Source: Micromonospora chokoriensis (lineage in GTDB: Bacteria > Actinomycetota > Actinomycetes > Mycobacteriales > Micromonosporaceae). Taken from it: a DNA stretch of 64,000 nucleotides. The number at the start of each line of letters is the position of its first letter. Within the stretch, counting starts at the first letter, position 1. The translations under genes and the position numbers were made by a program. Positions 35,051 to 42,466 of the stretch are shown here, piece by piece. Where the stretch lies: NCBI RefSeq assembly GCF_900091505.1, contig NZ_LT607409.1, positions 2,852,001-2,916,000 of the forward strand. The letters are read 5' to 3'. The notes under the pieces were generated by a model that worked only from the letters and a program-made list of their open reading frames with translations, made no database searches and had not been told where the DNA came from.

Positions 35051-35599
35051 GTGCAGGACACCGTCGCCGTCGCGCTGATCACCGCACTGTCCACGGTGGC
35101 CGCCGCCGCCCTGACCGGGCTGGTCGGCGCGCTCAGCACCCGTCGGCAACTGGCCCACCAGCTCACCGTCGCCCGGCAGGAGAGCGCCGAGCGCCGGGCG
35201 ACACGCCGGGACGAGCTTCGCCGGGACGCGTACGTCGGGTTCCTGAGCGCCTGCGACCAGGCGTACCGGCAGTTGGACCGGCGGTGGCTCGACGCCGGCG
35301 GGGGTGAGCCGGTGACCGGCTACGACGAGGCGTACGCGGCGATGCGCGCCGTGGACGAGGCGTACAACCTGGTGTTGTTGGAGGGCCCGGCGGCTGTGGA
35401 TTCGGTGGCCCGGTCGGTGCTGACCAGCCTCACCACTGAGTACGCCGACCAGCGCCGGCTCGGCGGCGAGCCGGGGGAGGCGACCGTTCCGCTGCGCGAC
35501 CGGCACCGGGAGCGCTGGCTGACGGCCATCGAGGTACGTACCAAACGCCGCCTCTCGTTCGTCGACGCGGTACGCCCGGTGTTGCACGGGGGCGAGTGA
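35051..35599 (+). CDS. Conserved hypothetical protein with N-terminal membrane helix
   Basis: A 182-residue protein. An N-terminal hydrophobic helix (TVAVALITALSTVAAAALTGLVGAL) is followed by an Arg/Glu-rich helical body (LTVARQESAERRATRRDELRRDAYVGFLSACDQAY) and a C-terminal Trp/Arg region (ERWLTAIEVRTKRRL). Similar short anchored helical proteins are common in actinobacteria without known function. Start GTG 35051 lacks a clear ribosome site. Convergent with the propeller protein gene after 7 bp. Confidence 0.75.
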   Translation: MQDTVAVALITALSTVAAAALTGLVGALSTRRQLAHQLTVARQESAERRATRRDELRRDAYVGFLSACDQAYRQLDRRWLDAGGGEPVTGYDEAYAAMRAVDEAYNLVLLEGPAAVDSVARSVLTSLTTEYADQRRLGGEPGEATVPLRDRHRERWLTAIEVRTKRRLSFVDAVRPVLHGGE

Positions 35600-35606
35600 C
35601 GCCCTC

Positions 35607-36995
35607 TCACCCGCCGGTTCGACGCGCCCGCCTGACCCGCCGATCGTCGCGCCACAGCGCGATCCTCTGGCGGCTCACGTACAGCAGGCCGACGGTGACC
35701 AGCACCGTGAGGAGACCCGTCCAGAACCAGAACCGCCCGCCCACACCGCCTGGTGGCTGCGCGTCGCGGACGCGTCCGTTGCGGATCACCTGGTCGGCGA
35801 CGTCGACGGCGATCACCTGGTCCGGTGCGGTCAGCACGGTGCGCGGCGCGGTGGCACCGGGCGTCAGCGCCAGCACCCGCACGGTGCGCAGGCGCTGGTC
35901 GCTCATGGGTGGGTTCGACTGCTCCTCCAACGGCAGGTCGGGGGCGGCGGGGTCCGGCAGGTAGGCCGCGACCAGCGCCGACCCGTCCGGTGCCCAGCCG
36001 AGCAGCCGGACGGCAACGGCCCCGGACACGGCGGGCAGCCGGAGCGGACCGACGTCCCGGCCGCTGGTCGGGTCGACCTGGCGCAGGGTCCACCCGGTGT
36101 CCGCCCCACGGGTGGCCAGCGTCAGGTTGGTGCCGTCCGGTCGCCACGCGCCCTTTCCGGCCAGCCACGTCTCGTCGGGCAGGGCGAACGAGGAGAGTTC
36201 CCGGCCGGTCAGATCGGTCACGGCGACGGTGCGGCCGTACTGGTAGGCGATCCGACCCGGGGCGGCGGCGACGGTCGAGCCGACGTTGGCCTCCTGTGCG
36301 CCGGCGGCCAACCTGGTCCACCGTTCACCGGCGACCGTCACCGCACTCAGCACCGTGGTGTAGGTGGCCCCGTCGAACGCGACCGGCACCTCGTCGCTGA
36401 CCACCAACGACCCGCCGTCGGCGGACCAGCCGACAGGTGTGCTCCAGACACTGCGGTCCACCGGCGACGCGAGCCGCTGGGTCCGCCCGGTGACCAGGTC
36501 GACGACCTCGACACCCGGGGGATCGTCCTGGGCTCCGTCCGGCCGGGCCAGGTACCTGCCGTCGGGGGAGAGGTGCACCGTCCTGCCCGCAAGGGCCTCC
36601 CCGCCGATCCGCATGATCCGGTAGCGGTCCGAGTCCGCGCCGACCACCCCGACGATGTTCACGTCGTTCCACCCGTGCAGACGCGGTGCGGGCCCGTCGA
36701 AGACGACCGACGCGGGACCGAGCCGGGGGCGGTCGGTGACGTGCAGCGTGCCGAGCGGCGGCAGGGCGATGTGGTCGGGCAGCGCGGCGTTCGCGGTGGC
36801 GGCCGGATCGACGCCGGGGGTACGGGTCAGCGGCACCACCACCCCGGCCACCGCCAGCAGCACCGACGCCGCGACACCGGCGCCCACGCGGCGTAGACGG
36901 TCGCGGCGGGCGGTGGCGAGAGCGCGCTCGTACACCCGGTAGGAGGGCACGTCCTCGGCGGCGCTGCGGAGCGCGTCGCGGAGCCGGTCGGTCAT
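35607..36995 (-). CDS. Beta-propeller (TolB/WD40-like) membrane protein paired with an ECF sigma gene
   Basis: A 462-residue protein. Residues 1-40 are cytoplasmic and charged, a helix at about 43-60 enters the membrane, and the exported part holds repeated propeller-blade motifs such as VHLSPDGRYLARPDG, VGWSADGGSLVVSD and LLGWAPDGSALVAAY. A C-terminal helix near 425-445 (WFWTGLLTVLVTVGLLYV) precedes a basic tail. Its ATG overlaps the stop codon of the upstream sigma gene remnant by three bases. Such sigma/propeller pairs usually make the membrane protein an anti-sigma or signal-sensing partner, but that gene here is broken. Confidence 0.85.
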   Translation of the reverse strand: MTDRLRDALRSAAEDVPSYRVYERALATARRDRLRRVGAGVAASVLLAVAGVVVPLTRTPGVDPAATANAALPDHIALPPLGTLHVTDRPRLGPASVVFDGPAPRLHGWNDVNIVGVVGADSDRYRIMRIGGEALAGRTVHLSPDGRYLARPDGAQDDPPGVEVVDLVTGRTQRLASPVDRSVWSTPVGWSADGGSLVVSDEVPVAFDGATYTTVLSAVTVAGERWTRLAAGAQEANVGSTVAAAPGRIAYQYGRTVAVTDLTGRELSSFALPDETWLAGKGAWRPDGTNLTLATRGADTGWTLRQVDPTSGRDVGPLRLPAVSGAVAVRLLGWAPDGSALVAAYLPDPAAPDLPLEEQSNPPMSDQRLRTVRVLALTPGATAPRTVLTAPDQVIAVDVADQVIRNGRVRDAQPPGGVGGRFWFWTGLLTVLVTVGLLYVSRQRIALWRDDRRVRRARRTGG

Positions 36996-37284
36996 GGTGT
37001 GCTCCTCTCCGGGGCGGCGTCGAGCAGGTCGGGAGCGACGGCTCGGAGTCGGCGCAGCGCGTGAGGCGTCGGCGTCGCCACCAGGAGACCTGCTGGTGGT
37101 ACATGACGCGGCGGACGTACGCCTCCGGGTCGCCGTCGCGGATGCGTCGCCAGTGACGGTAGGTGCGCGCCAGGGCGGTCTGCACGAGGTCTTCGGCGAG
37201 CTGGTGGTCGCCGGTGAGGAGATAGGCGGTCCGGGACAGGGCCGGCGAACGCTGCACCACGAACTCGTGGAACGTCTCGGTCAT
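36992..37284 (-). pseudogene. ECF sigma factor (SigE/SACE type), internal deletion with frameshift
   Basis: The start ETFHEFVVQRSPALSRTAYLLTGDHQLAEDLVQTALARTYRHWRRIRDGDPEAYVRR is sigma region 2 of an ECF factor, continuing to QQVSWWRRRRLT. After a junction near 37060 another frame gives HALRRLRAVAPDLLDAAPERSTP and a stop, the normal C-terminal end of sigma region 4. The middle, about 220 bp (end of region 2 and most of region 4), is missing and the frames do not match. ATG 37282-37284 start. Unless an assembly error, the factor is lost. Confidence 0.75.
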
Positions 37285-37367
37285 GCCCACCCCCTCGGTG
37301 AGAAGAACGCCGGCCGTACGGCGGATGGTTGAGGACCTATCCTCGCGGTGCGAGCAACAGGGGGAGC

Positions 37368-37680
37368 GTGGGCGTGGAACTGGCGGGCATCGGCGCGGTG
37401 CTGTTCGACATGGACGGCACCCTGGTCGACTCGGACGCGGGTCACCGTCGAGGATGTGCGCGTCGGCAAGCCGGATCCGGAGGGCTACCTGCGGGCCGCG
37501 GCGCTGCTGGGCGTACCCGTGGCGCGGTGTCTGGTTGTCGAGGACGCCGAGGTCGGCCTGCGCGCCGGGCGGGCGGCCGGGGCGCTGACCGCCGCGTTGA
37601 AGGGCCTCGACGGCAACCTGCGCCTGCACGACCTGGCGCAACTGGCGGGCCAGCTGGCGTCGGCGTTCGCGGCACCCTGA
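37368..37680 (+). pseudogene. HAD-family phosphatase, internal deletion with frameshift
   Basis: The start [21 protein letters not shown] contains HAD motif I (DMDGT). From a junction near 37440 a different frame gives [25 protein letters not shown] and [19 protein letters not shown], motifs III and IV of a beta-phosphoglucomutase-like/sugar phosphatase HAD enzyme, through to LASAFAAP and the stop. The cap domain and motif II (about 340 bp) are absent and the frames differ. GTG 37368 has GGGGGAG upstream. Not functional as read. Confidence 0.75.
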
Positions 37681-37692
37681 CCGGCCGTCGCC

Positions 37693-38295
37693 TCATCGCG
37701 CGTGACGTCGGGTCAGGTGTACGGCGGTCAGGGCGATCACGAGCAGGCTGACGGCGAAGAGCACGGCGTTGAGGACGACAGTGGGATAGCCGAGTCGAGG
37801 CACGTCGAGGAACGGGTACAGGTAGCGGTCCTCGGCCCCGCCGAGGGCACCCCGGACCAGGATGACCGTCAGCCACACCAGCGGATAGCCGAGCAGGCTG
37901 ACCGCGTACGCCGGGCGCAGCGCGACCCGGGGTCGACGGACGAGCCAGTGGGCGGCGGCCAGCGGCGGTGCCACGACGTGCAGCAGCAGGTTGCCGGCGT
38001 CGGAGATCGTCCCTCGGGCGTCGGCGTTCGCCACCATGGCGTAGCGGCTCCACGGGTTGGCCAGCACCAGGACGAAGACCACCGCGGTGCCGACGAGGTA
38101 GACGGTGAGCGCGGTACGTAGCCGGTCACCGCCCCCGGCCAGCAGCACCACCAGGTAGGCCAGGTCGACCTGCACGGTGAAGTAGAAGAGCAGTTCGACC
38201 GGCTCGTCACGGGCGGCGACCAGGGCGAGGACCAGCCCGACGGCCACCACCGCCGCGGTGCCCACCCGCAGCACCCGGTCAGGTTGGTCCGTCAC
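37693..38295 (-). CDS. Pr6Pr-family integral membrane protein
   Basis: A 200-residue membrane protein with six predicted helices. LLFYFTVQVDLAYLVVLLAGGG near residue 35-55 and YAVSLLGYPLVWLTVILVRG near residue 130-150, with YLYPFLDV after it, match the Pr6Pr (FAR-17a/AIG1-like) family pattern. Function unknown. GTG 38293-38295 overlaps the stop of the upstream glycosyltransferase (GTGA), so the two are co-translated, though any functional link is unclear. Confidence 0.85.
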   Translation of the reverse strand: MTDQPDRVLRVGTAAVVAVGLVLALVAARDEPVELLFYFTVQVDLAYLVVLLAGGGDRLRTALTVYLVGTAVVFVLVLANPWSRYAMVANADARGTISDAGNLLLHVVAPPLAAAHWLVRRPRVALRPAYAVSLLGYPLVWLTVILVRGALGGAEDRYLYPFLDVPRLGYPTVVLNAVLFAVSLLVIALTAVHLTRRHAR

Positions 38296-39491
38296 GGCGT
38301 CGCCTCCACCGGGCCGGGCAGTGCCGCGTACAGCCTGACCAGCTCGGCCAGGTAGCGCTCCCCGGACCAGGCCGCTACCGCCGCCCGGCCGTCCCGGATC
38401 ACCTCCGCGCGCAGCTCGCCGTCGGTCAACAGCCGGGTCAGCAACGCGCCGTACGCGGCGGCGGTGGGCTCGGCGACCGGACGGGTGGTGCCGGTGCCCG
38501 GCCGCCGGACCAGCGCGGTGTCCACCATGGCCACCGGCAGTCCGTACGCCTCGGCTTCGGCGAGCACCAGGCCCTGCGTGTCGGTGGTGGAGGTGAACGC
38601 GAGCACGTCCGCCGCCCGGTAGTGGGCGCCGACCCGGTCGTGCGGCACCGGGCGCAGCAGGCGCAACGCGCCGGCGACCCCGTACCGGTGGGCCGCCCGC
38701 CGGATCGCGAGCCGGTGCCGTCGGGCACCCAGCAGCACCAGGTGGGCCGCCGGCAACGTCTCGCGGACCTGGGCGAAGGCGGCGAGCAGCAGCTCCGGGT
38801 TCTTCTCCGGCGTGGCCCGGCCCACCGCCAGCAGGACCAGCGCGTCCGTCGGGATGCCCAGCCGGGCCCGCAACCGCCGCCGGTCGTCGGCGTCGGCGCG
38901 CGGCGCGGCGGCCGGGGTCGGCAGGACCACGATCGGGGTACGCCCCGCCATGGCCGCCATCATCGACGCGGTCTTCGCCGAGGGCGCGACCAGGACACTG
39001 GTGTGCGCCAGCAGGCACCGCCCGAGTTCCGCCAGTCGGGTCTGCCGGTCAGGGCCGGGCCGCCCGAGCGCCCACAGGTCCCGCGCGTGCCAGCGCAGGC
39101 CCAGCCGCAGGCCCGCGTACGCCGCCCCGATCGGGATCTCCGGGTAGTGCGCCGCGTACGCGATCAGGTCGGTGTGCCAGGTCAGCACCGTCGGTACGCC
39201 CCGAGCGGCGGCCCACCGCAGACCGGCGACGCCGAGCGGGCCGGTGGTGTGCACGTGCACCACGTCCGCCGGTGCGTCCGGTGACCGGGGCACTGCCAGC
39301 CGGTAGGGGCGGGTCGGCACCGTCAGCGACGGCACCTCACCCGGTCGTCGGTGCCGCCGCAGCAGGGGGCCCGGGCAGTGCAGGACGACCCGGTGCCCGG
39401 CGGCGCGCAGCAGCGCCACAGTGGTGCCGACCGAGGTCGCCACCCCCTCCGGGTTGTCGAGGTGGCTGTCGCTGACGTGGGCGATGCGCAC
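38292..39491 (-). CDS. Glycosyltransferase family 4
   Basis: A 399-residue GT-B fold glycosyltransferase. The N-terminal half begins VRIAHVSDSHLDNPEGVATSV with the Gly-rich acceptor loop; the C-terminal half has LLAVGRATPEKNPELLLAAF near residue 225 and the sugar-nucleotide site ADVLAFTSTTDTQGLVLAEAEAYGLPVAM near residue 310-340 with the conserved E-x7-E. Many relatives add mannose or GlcNAc to lipids such as PIMs or to a starter of mycothiol; the acceptor here is unknown. GTG start is weakly supported. Neighbours include a pyruvyl transferase, suggesting glycan synthesis. Confidence 0.9.
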   Translation of the reverse strand: MRIAHVSDSHLDNPEGVATSVGTTVALLRAAGHRVVLHCPGPLLRRHRRPGEVPSLTVPTRPYRLAVPRSPDAPADVVHVHTTGPLGVAGLRWAAARGVPTVLTWHTDLIAYAAHYPEIPIGAAYAGLRLGLRWHARDLWALGRPGPDRQTRLAELGRCLLAHTSVLVAPSAKTASMMAAMAGRTPIVVLPTPAAAPRADADDRRRLRARLGIPTDALVLLAVGRATPEKNPELLLAAFAQVRETLPAAHLVLLGARRHRLAIRRAAHRYGVAGALRLLRPVPHDRVGAHYRAADVLAFTSTTDTQGLVLAEAEAYGLPVAMVDTALVRRPGTGTTRPVAEPTAAAYGALLTRLLTDGELRAEVIRDGRAAVAAWSGERYLAELVRLYAALPGPVEATP

Positions 39492-39604
39492 GTCGCCATC
39501 ATGGCCGGGCCGCGCACCCCCGGGCCGCACCGCGCGGGGCCCGGGTGGCAGGCCCGGGCGGGTTCTGCTGCACTGTCCGCTGGCGAGGACGAAGGAGAGC
39601 CGCG

Positions 39605-40084
39605 GTGGAGTTGACGTTGACGCCGATGACGGCACCGGAGCTGGCCCGGTTGCTGGGGCCGCTGGAGCAGGGGTACGCCGACGACCTGGTGGCACACCGG
39701 GGGTTGAGCCCGGAGGCGGCCCGCAAACGGTCGGTCGACCAGATCCGGGAGGCGCTGCCGGCCGGCGCGGCGACCGAGGCGGCGCTGCTGCGGGTGGGGC
39801 GGGTCGACGACACCGAGGTCGGCTGGATCTGGGTGACCCTGCCTCCGGCAGGCGGCTCCCGCCAGGCCTGGATCCACAACATCGAGGTGCACCCGGAGCA
39901 CCGGGGACGCGGCTACGCGCGGCGGATGATCCAGCTCATCGAGGTCGAACTCGCCCACCTCGGCGTACCCGAGCTGGGATTGAACGTGTTCGGGACGAAC
40001 ACCGTGGCGATCGGTCTCTACCGCAGCCTGGGGTTCGAGGTGACGTCGCAGCAGATGGCGAAGCGGATCGCCCCGACGAGCTGA
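39605..40084 (+). CDS. GNAT-family N-acetyltransferase
   Basis: A 159-residue acetyltransferase. The acetyl-CoA site is visible as IHNIEVHPEHRGRGYARRMIQLIEVE near residue 95-120 (motif A, R-x-x-G-x-G/A), followed by LGLNVFGTNTVAIGLYRSLGFEV (motif B). The substrate cannot be predicted. GTG 39605 has AAGGAGAG just before it. Divergent from the glycosyltransferase gene and followed on the same strand by the pyruvyl transferase. Confidence 0.92.
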   Translation: MELTLTPMTAPELARLLGPLEQGYADDLVAHRGLSPEAARKRSVDQIREALPAGAATEAALLRVGRVDDTEVGWIWVTLPPAGGSRQAWIHNIEVHPEHRGRGYARRMIQLIEVELAHLGVPELGLNVFGTNTVAIGLYRSLGFEVTSQQMAKRIAPTS

Positions 40085-40172
40085 GCCGGCGGCGACCACG
40101 GGTCCCCCCGGCAGGACTGTTCACCTGCCCAGCGGGAAACCGGCGCGGACCGCACCTGGGGAGGAGCGACGG

Positions 40173-41315
40173 ATGACGCACGGCGGCGGACTGACCATCG
40201 GTGTGCTGGGCTCGTACGGTGGACGAAACCTCGGCGACGAGGCGATCCTCACCGGCCTGCTCACCGACCTTCGCACGCAGGAACCCAACGCCCGGATCAT
40301 CGTCTTCTCCCGTAACCCGGAGCACACCCGGGCGGCCCACCCGGACGTCGAGGCGGTGCCCTGGGAGGGCGTCAGCCGCACCGACTCCGCGCTGGTCCTG
40401 GCCCAGCTCGACCTGCTCATCCTGGGCGGGGGAGGCATCCTCTACGACCGGGAGGCCCGCCGCTACCTGCGGGTGGTCCGGGTCGCCCAGGAGCGGGGCC
40501 TGCCGTTGATCACGTACGCGGTGGGGGTCGGGCCGCTCGGCGAGGCGGTGGACACCGGCATGGTCCGGGAGACGCTGTCCAGCGCGATCCAGGTGACGGT
40601 GCGGGACCAGGAGTCCCGGATGGTGCTGGAGGAGGCCGGGCTGCTGAACCCGATCACGGTCACCGCCGACCCGGCGTTCCTCCTGCAACCGGAGGACTTT
40701 CCGGCCCACCTGCTCGCCGAGGAGGGTGTGCCGGTGGGGCAGCGGCTGGTGGGGATCAGCGTGCGGGAGCCGGGGCGGGCCGCCGAACGGCTGGACGTGG
40801 ACGGTTACCACCGGCTGCTGGCCCAGATCGGTGACTTCCTGGTGCACCGGATCGACGCGTGCGTGCTGTTCGTGCCCATGGAACGCGACGACATCCGGCA
40901 CGCCCACGGGGTGCTGTCCCACATGGTCGCGGCCGACCGGGGTCGGATCCTGCACGGCACCTACTCGCCGCAGCAGATCCTCGGGCTGATGCGCCACTTC
41001 GACCTGGCCGTCGGCATGCGCCTGCACTTCCTGATCTTCGCGGCGATGGTCGGCACACCGTTTTTGCCCCTGCCGTACGCCGGCAAGGTCTTCGACCTGG
41101 CCCAACGGCTCGGCGTGCCGGCCCTGCGCGGTGTGGAACGCGAGGTCGAGGGGCCGCTGCTGGCCGAGGTCGACCGGTTGTGGGACGAGCGCGAGCAACG
41201 CGCCGAGGGCACCGCGCGACGGGTGGCCGAGGTGTGCGATCAGGCGCGGGGCACCTCGGAGGTCACCCGGGGCGTGTTGGAGAGCCTGCGCAGACAGACC
41301 CTCACCCGGGTCTGA
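40173..41315 (+). CDS. Polysaccharide pyruvyl transferase family protein
   Basis: A 380-residue protein of the CsaB/polysaccharide pyruvyl transferase family, which adds pyruvate ketals to cell-wall glycans. The opening IGVLGSYGGRNLGDEAILTGLL and LLILGGGGILYDREARRYLR are conserved, the C-terminal half has ISVREPGR and the His-rich SPQQILGLMRHFDLAVGMRLHFLIFA. GGGGAGGAG lies before the ATG. It may decorate the same envelope glycan as the nearby glycosyltransferase. Confidence 0.92.
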   Translation: MTHGGGLTIGVLGSYGGRNLGDEAILTGLLTDLRTQEPNARIIVFSRNPEHTRAAHPDVEAVPWEGVSRTDSALVLAQLDLLILGGGGILYDREARRYLRVVRVAQERGLPLITYAVGVGPLGEAVDTGMVRETLSSAIQVTVRDQESRMVLEEAGLLNPITVTADPAFLLQPEDFPAHLLAEEGVPVGQRLVGISVREPGRAAERLDVDGYHRLLAQIGDFLVHRIDACVLFVPMERDDIRHAHGVLSHMVAADRGRILHGTYSPQQILGLMRHFDLAVGMRLHFLIFAAMVGTPFLPLPYAGKVFDLAQRLGVPALRGVEREVEGPLLAEVDRLWDEREQRAEGTARRVAEVCDQARGTSEVTRGVLESLRRQTLTRV

Positions 41316-41325
41316 GCCGGGGCGG

Positions 41326-41532
41326 TCACACCGCCGGGCCGGTCCACCGGTAGCGCCACTCGCGGGCCTCCTCGCGGGCGGTCTCCAACTCGTAGATCTG
41401 CGCCTCGGCCAGCCCACCCGGGCCGACGTGGTGATGGGTCAGCGGTGGCCGGCCGTTGCTGTCCAGCTCGACGGTGATGGTCTGCCCGTCCGCCGTGCCG
41501 CCGACGAGAAGGATCTGCACGGATGAAGCCAT
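41326..41532 (-). CDS. Conserved small protein of unknown function
   Basis: A 68-residue protein, VQILLVGGTADGQTITVELDSNG then HHHVG and a Tyr/Glu tail ending YRWTGPAV. It looks like a small beta-strand domain. No signal peptide. Convergent with the pyruvyl transferase after 10 bp; good third-position bias supports it as coding. Function unknown. Confidence 0.72.
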   Translation of the reverse strand: MASSVQILLVGGTADGQTITVELDSNGRPPLTHHHVGPGGLAEAQIYELETAREEAREWRYRWTGPAV

Positions 41533-41614
41533 GCGCCCATCCTGCCTGTCGTACCGCCGGTCCGCAGCGGATAGCGGGGCAGCGGCGGCCCCGCCTCGTG
41601 GCTAGGGTCGGCGG

Positions 41615-42133
41615 ATGGAGCAGACGATCGATCCCTCGCTCGGTCCGGTGCTCGCCCGCACCGGCGACGAGCGTGCCGTGCTGAGTTCGTTTCTCGACTT
41701 CCACCGTGGGGTGCTGCTGCGCAAGCTGCGCGGTCTCTCCGACGCCGACGCCGCCCGCCGACTGGTGCCCTCGGCCACCACGCTCGCCGGGCTGGTCAAG
41801 CACCTGACACTGGTCGAGCGGAACTGGTTCCCGACCCTGCTGGCCCCCGAGCCCGGCGACGTCTACCTGACCTCGGAAGAGGACGCGGTGGCGAGCTTCA
41901 CCCTCGGCGAGCAGGAGACCGTCGCCGAGCTCGTCGCCGCGTACGAGCGGGCCTGCGCCCGGTCCCGGGCGGTCGCCGCGAGCCTCGACCTCGACCACGT
42001 GGTGCCGCACCCGCAGCTCGGCGAGGTGTCGCTGCGCTGGATCCTGGTGCACATGATCGAGGAGACGGCCCGCCACGCGGGTCACGCCGACATCCTGCGC
42101 GAGCTGACCGACGGCGAGTGCGGCGCGATCTGA
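41615..42133 (+). CDS. DinB-like (DUF664) family protein
   Basis: A 172-residue four-helix-bundle protein of the DinB/DUF664 superfamily. Conserved His residues that form the metal site are in LAGLVKHLTLVERNWF near residue 70, and HMIEETARHAGHADILRE near residue 145-165. Relatives include mycothiol-dependent maleylpyruvate isomerases and thiol-S-transferases, so a bacillithiol/mycothiol-linked role is possible, not shown. ATG start. Divergent from the small gene at 41326. Confidence 0.9.
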   Translation: MEQTIDPSLGPVLARTGDERAVLSSFLDFHRGVLLRKLRGLSDADAARRLVPSATTLAGLVKHLTLVERNWFPTLLAPEPGDVYLTSEEDAVASFTLGEQETVAELVAAYERACARSRAVAASLDLDHVVPHPQLGEVSLRWILVHMIEETARHAGHADILRELTDGECGAI

Positions 42134-42150
42134 CCCGGGTCGCCCCCGTG

Positions 42151-42263
42151 CGCGTCCTCGCGGCCCTTCGCGCGTCCTCGTGGCCCTTCGCGCGTCCTCG
42201 TGGCCCTTCGCGCGTCCTCGTGGCCCTTCGCGCGTCCTCGTGGCCCTTCGCGCGTCCTCGTGG
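42151..42263. repeat. Tandem repeat, five 20 bp units plus a partial
   Basis: The unit CGCGTCCTCGTGGCCCTTCG occurs five times head to tail (first copy with one change) and then in part, abutting palindrome C. Units are contiguous with no spacers. Confidence 0.95.
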
Positions 42264-42346
42264 GCGTGATCAACACGGGTTCGCCGAAGTCGGGGTGTCC
42301 GACCGCCTTGGATACCGCGATATCAGCGATGCCGTGTCGATCACGC
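42264..42346. repeat. Palindromic element family C
   Basis: 83 bp bounded by GCGTGATCAACACGG and CCGTGTCGATCACGC, which pair at 14 of 15 positions. The middle is GC-rich with weaker pairing. It directly follows the 20 bp tandem repeat and precedes the helicase gene by about 120 bp. One copy in the window. Confidence 0.75.
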
Positions 42347-42466
42347 CCGCGAGTCCGCGACGATGCCGGTGCGCGTCGTGCGGTGCGTCCGTTCGGCGGT
42401 GGCTGCGGACACCGGGCCCCGGCGGGCCGCCTATCCTGGGGCGCGGGCGGCGACGAGGGGGAGCAG

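Noticed and set aside
36325..37284. Long continuation of the sigma N-terminal frame into the propeller gene
   Set aside because: After the junction near 37060 the frame becomes Arg/Pro/Ser-rich noise; the true end of sigma is in another frame.
42151..42263. Array of short repeats that might be taken for CRISPR
   Set aside because: The 20 bp units are contiguous with no spacers, and no cas genes are nearby.
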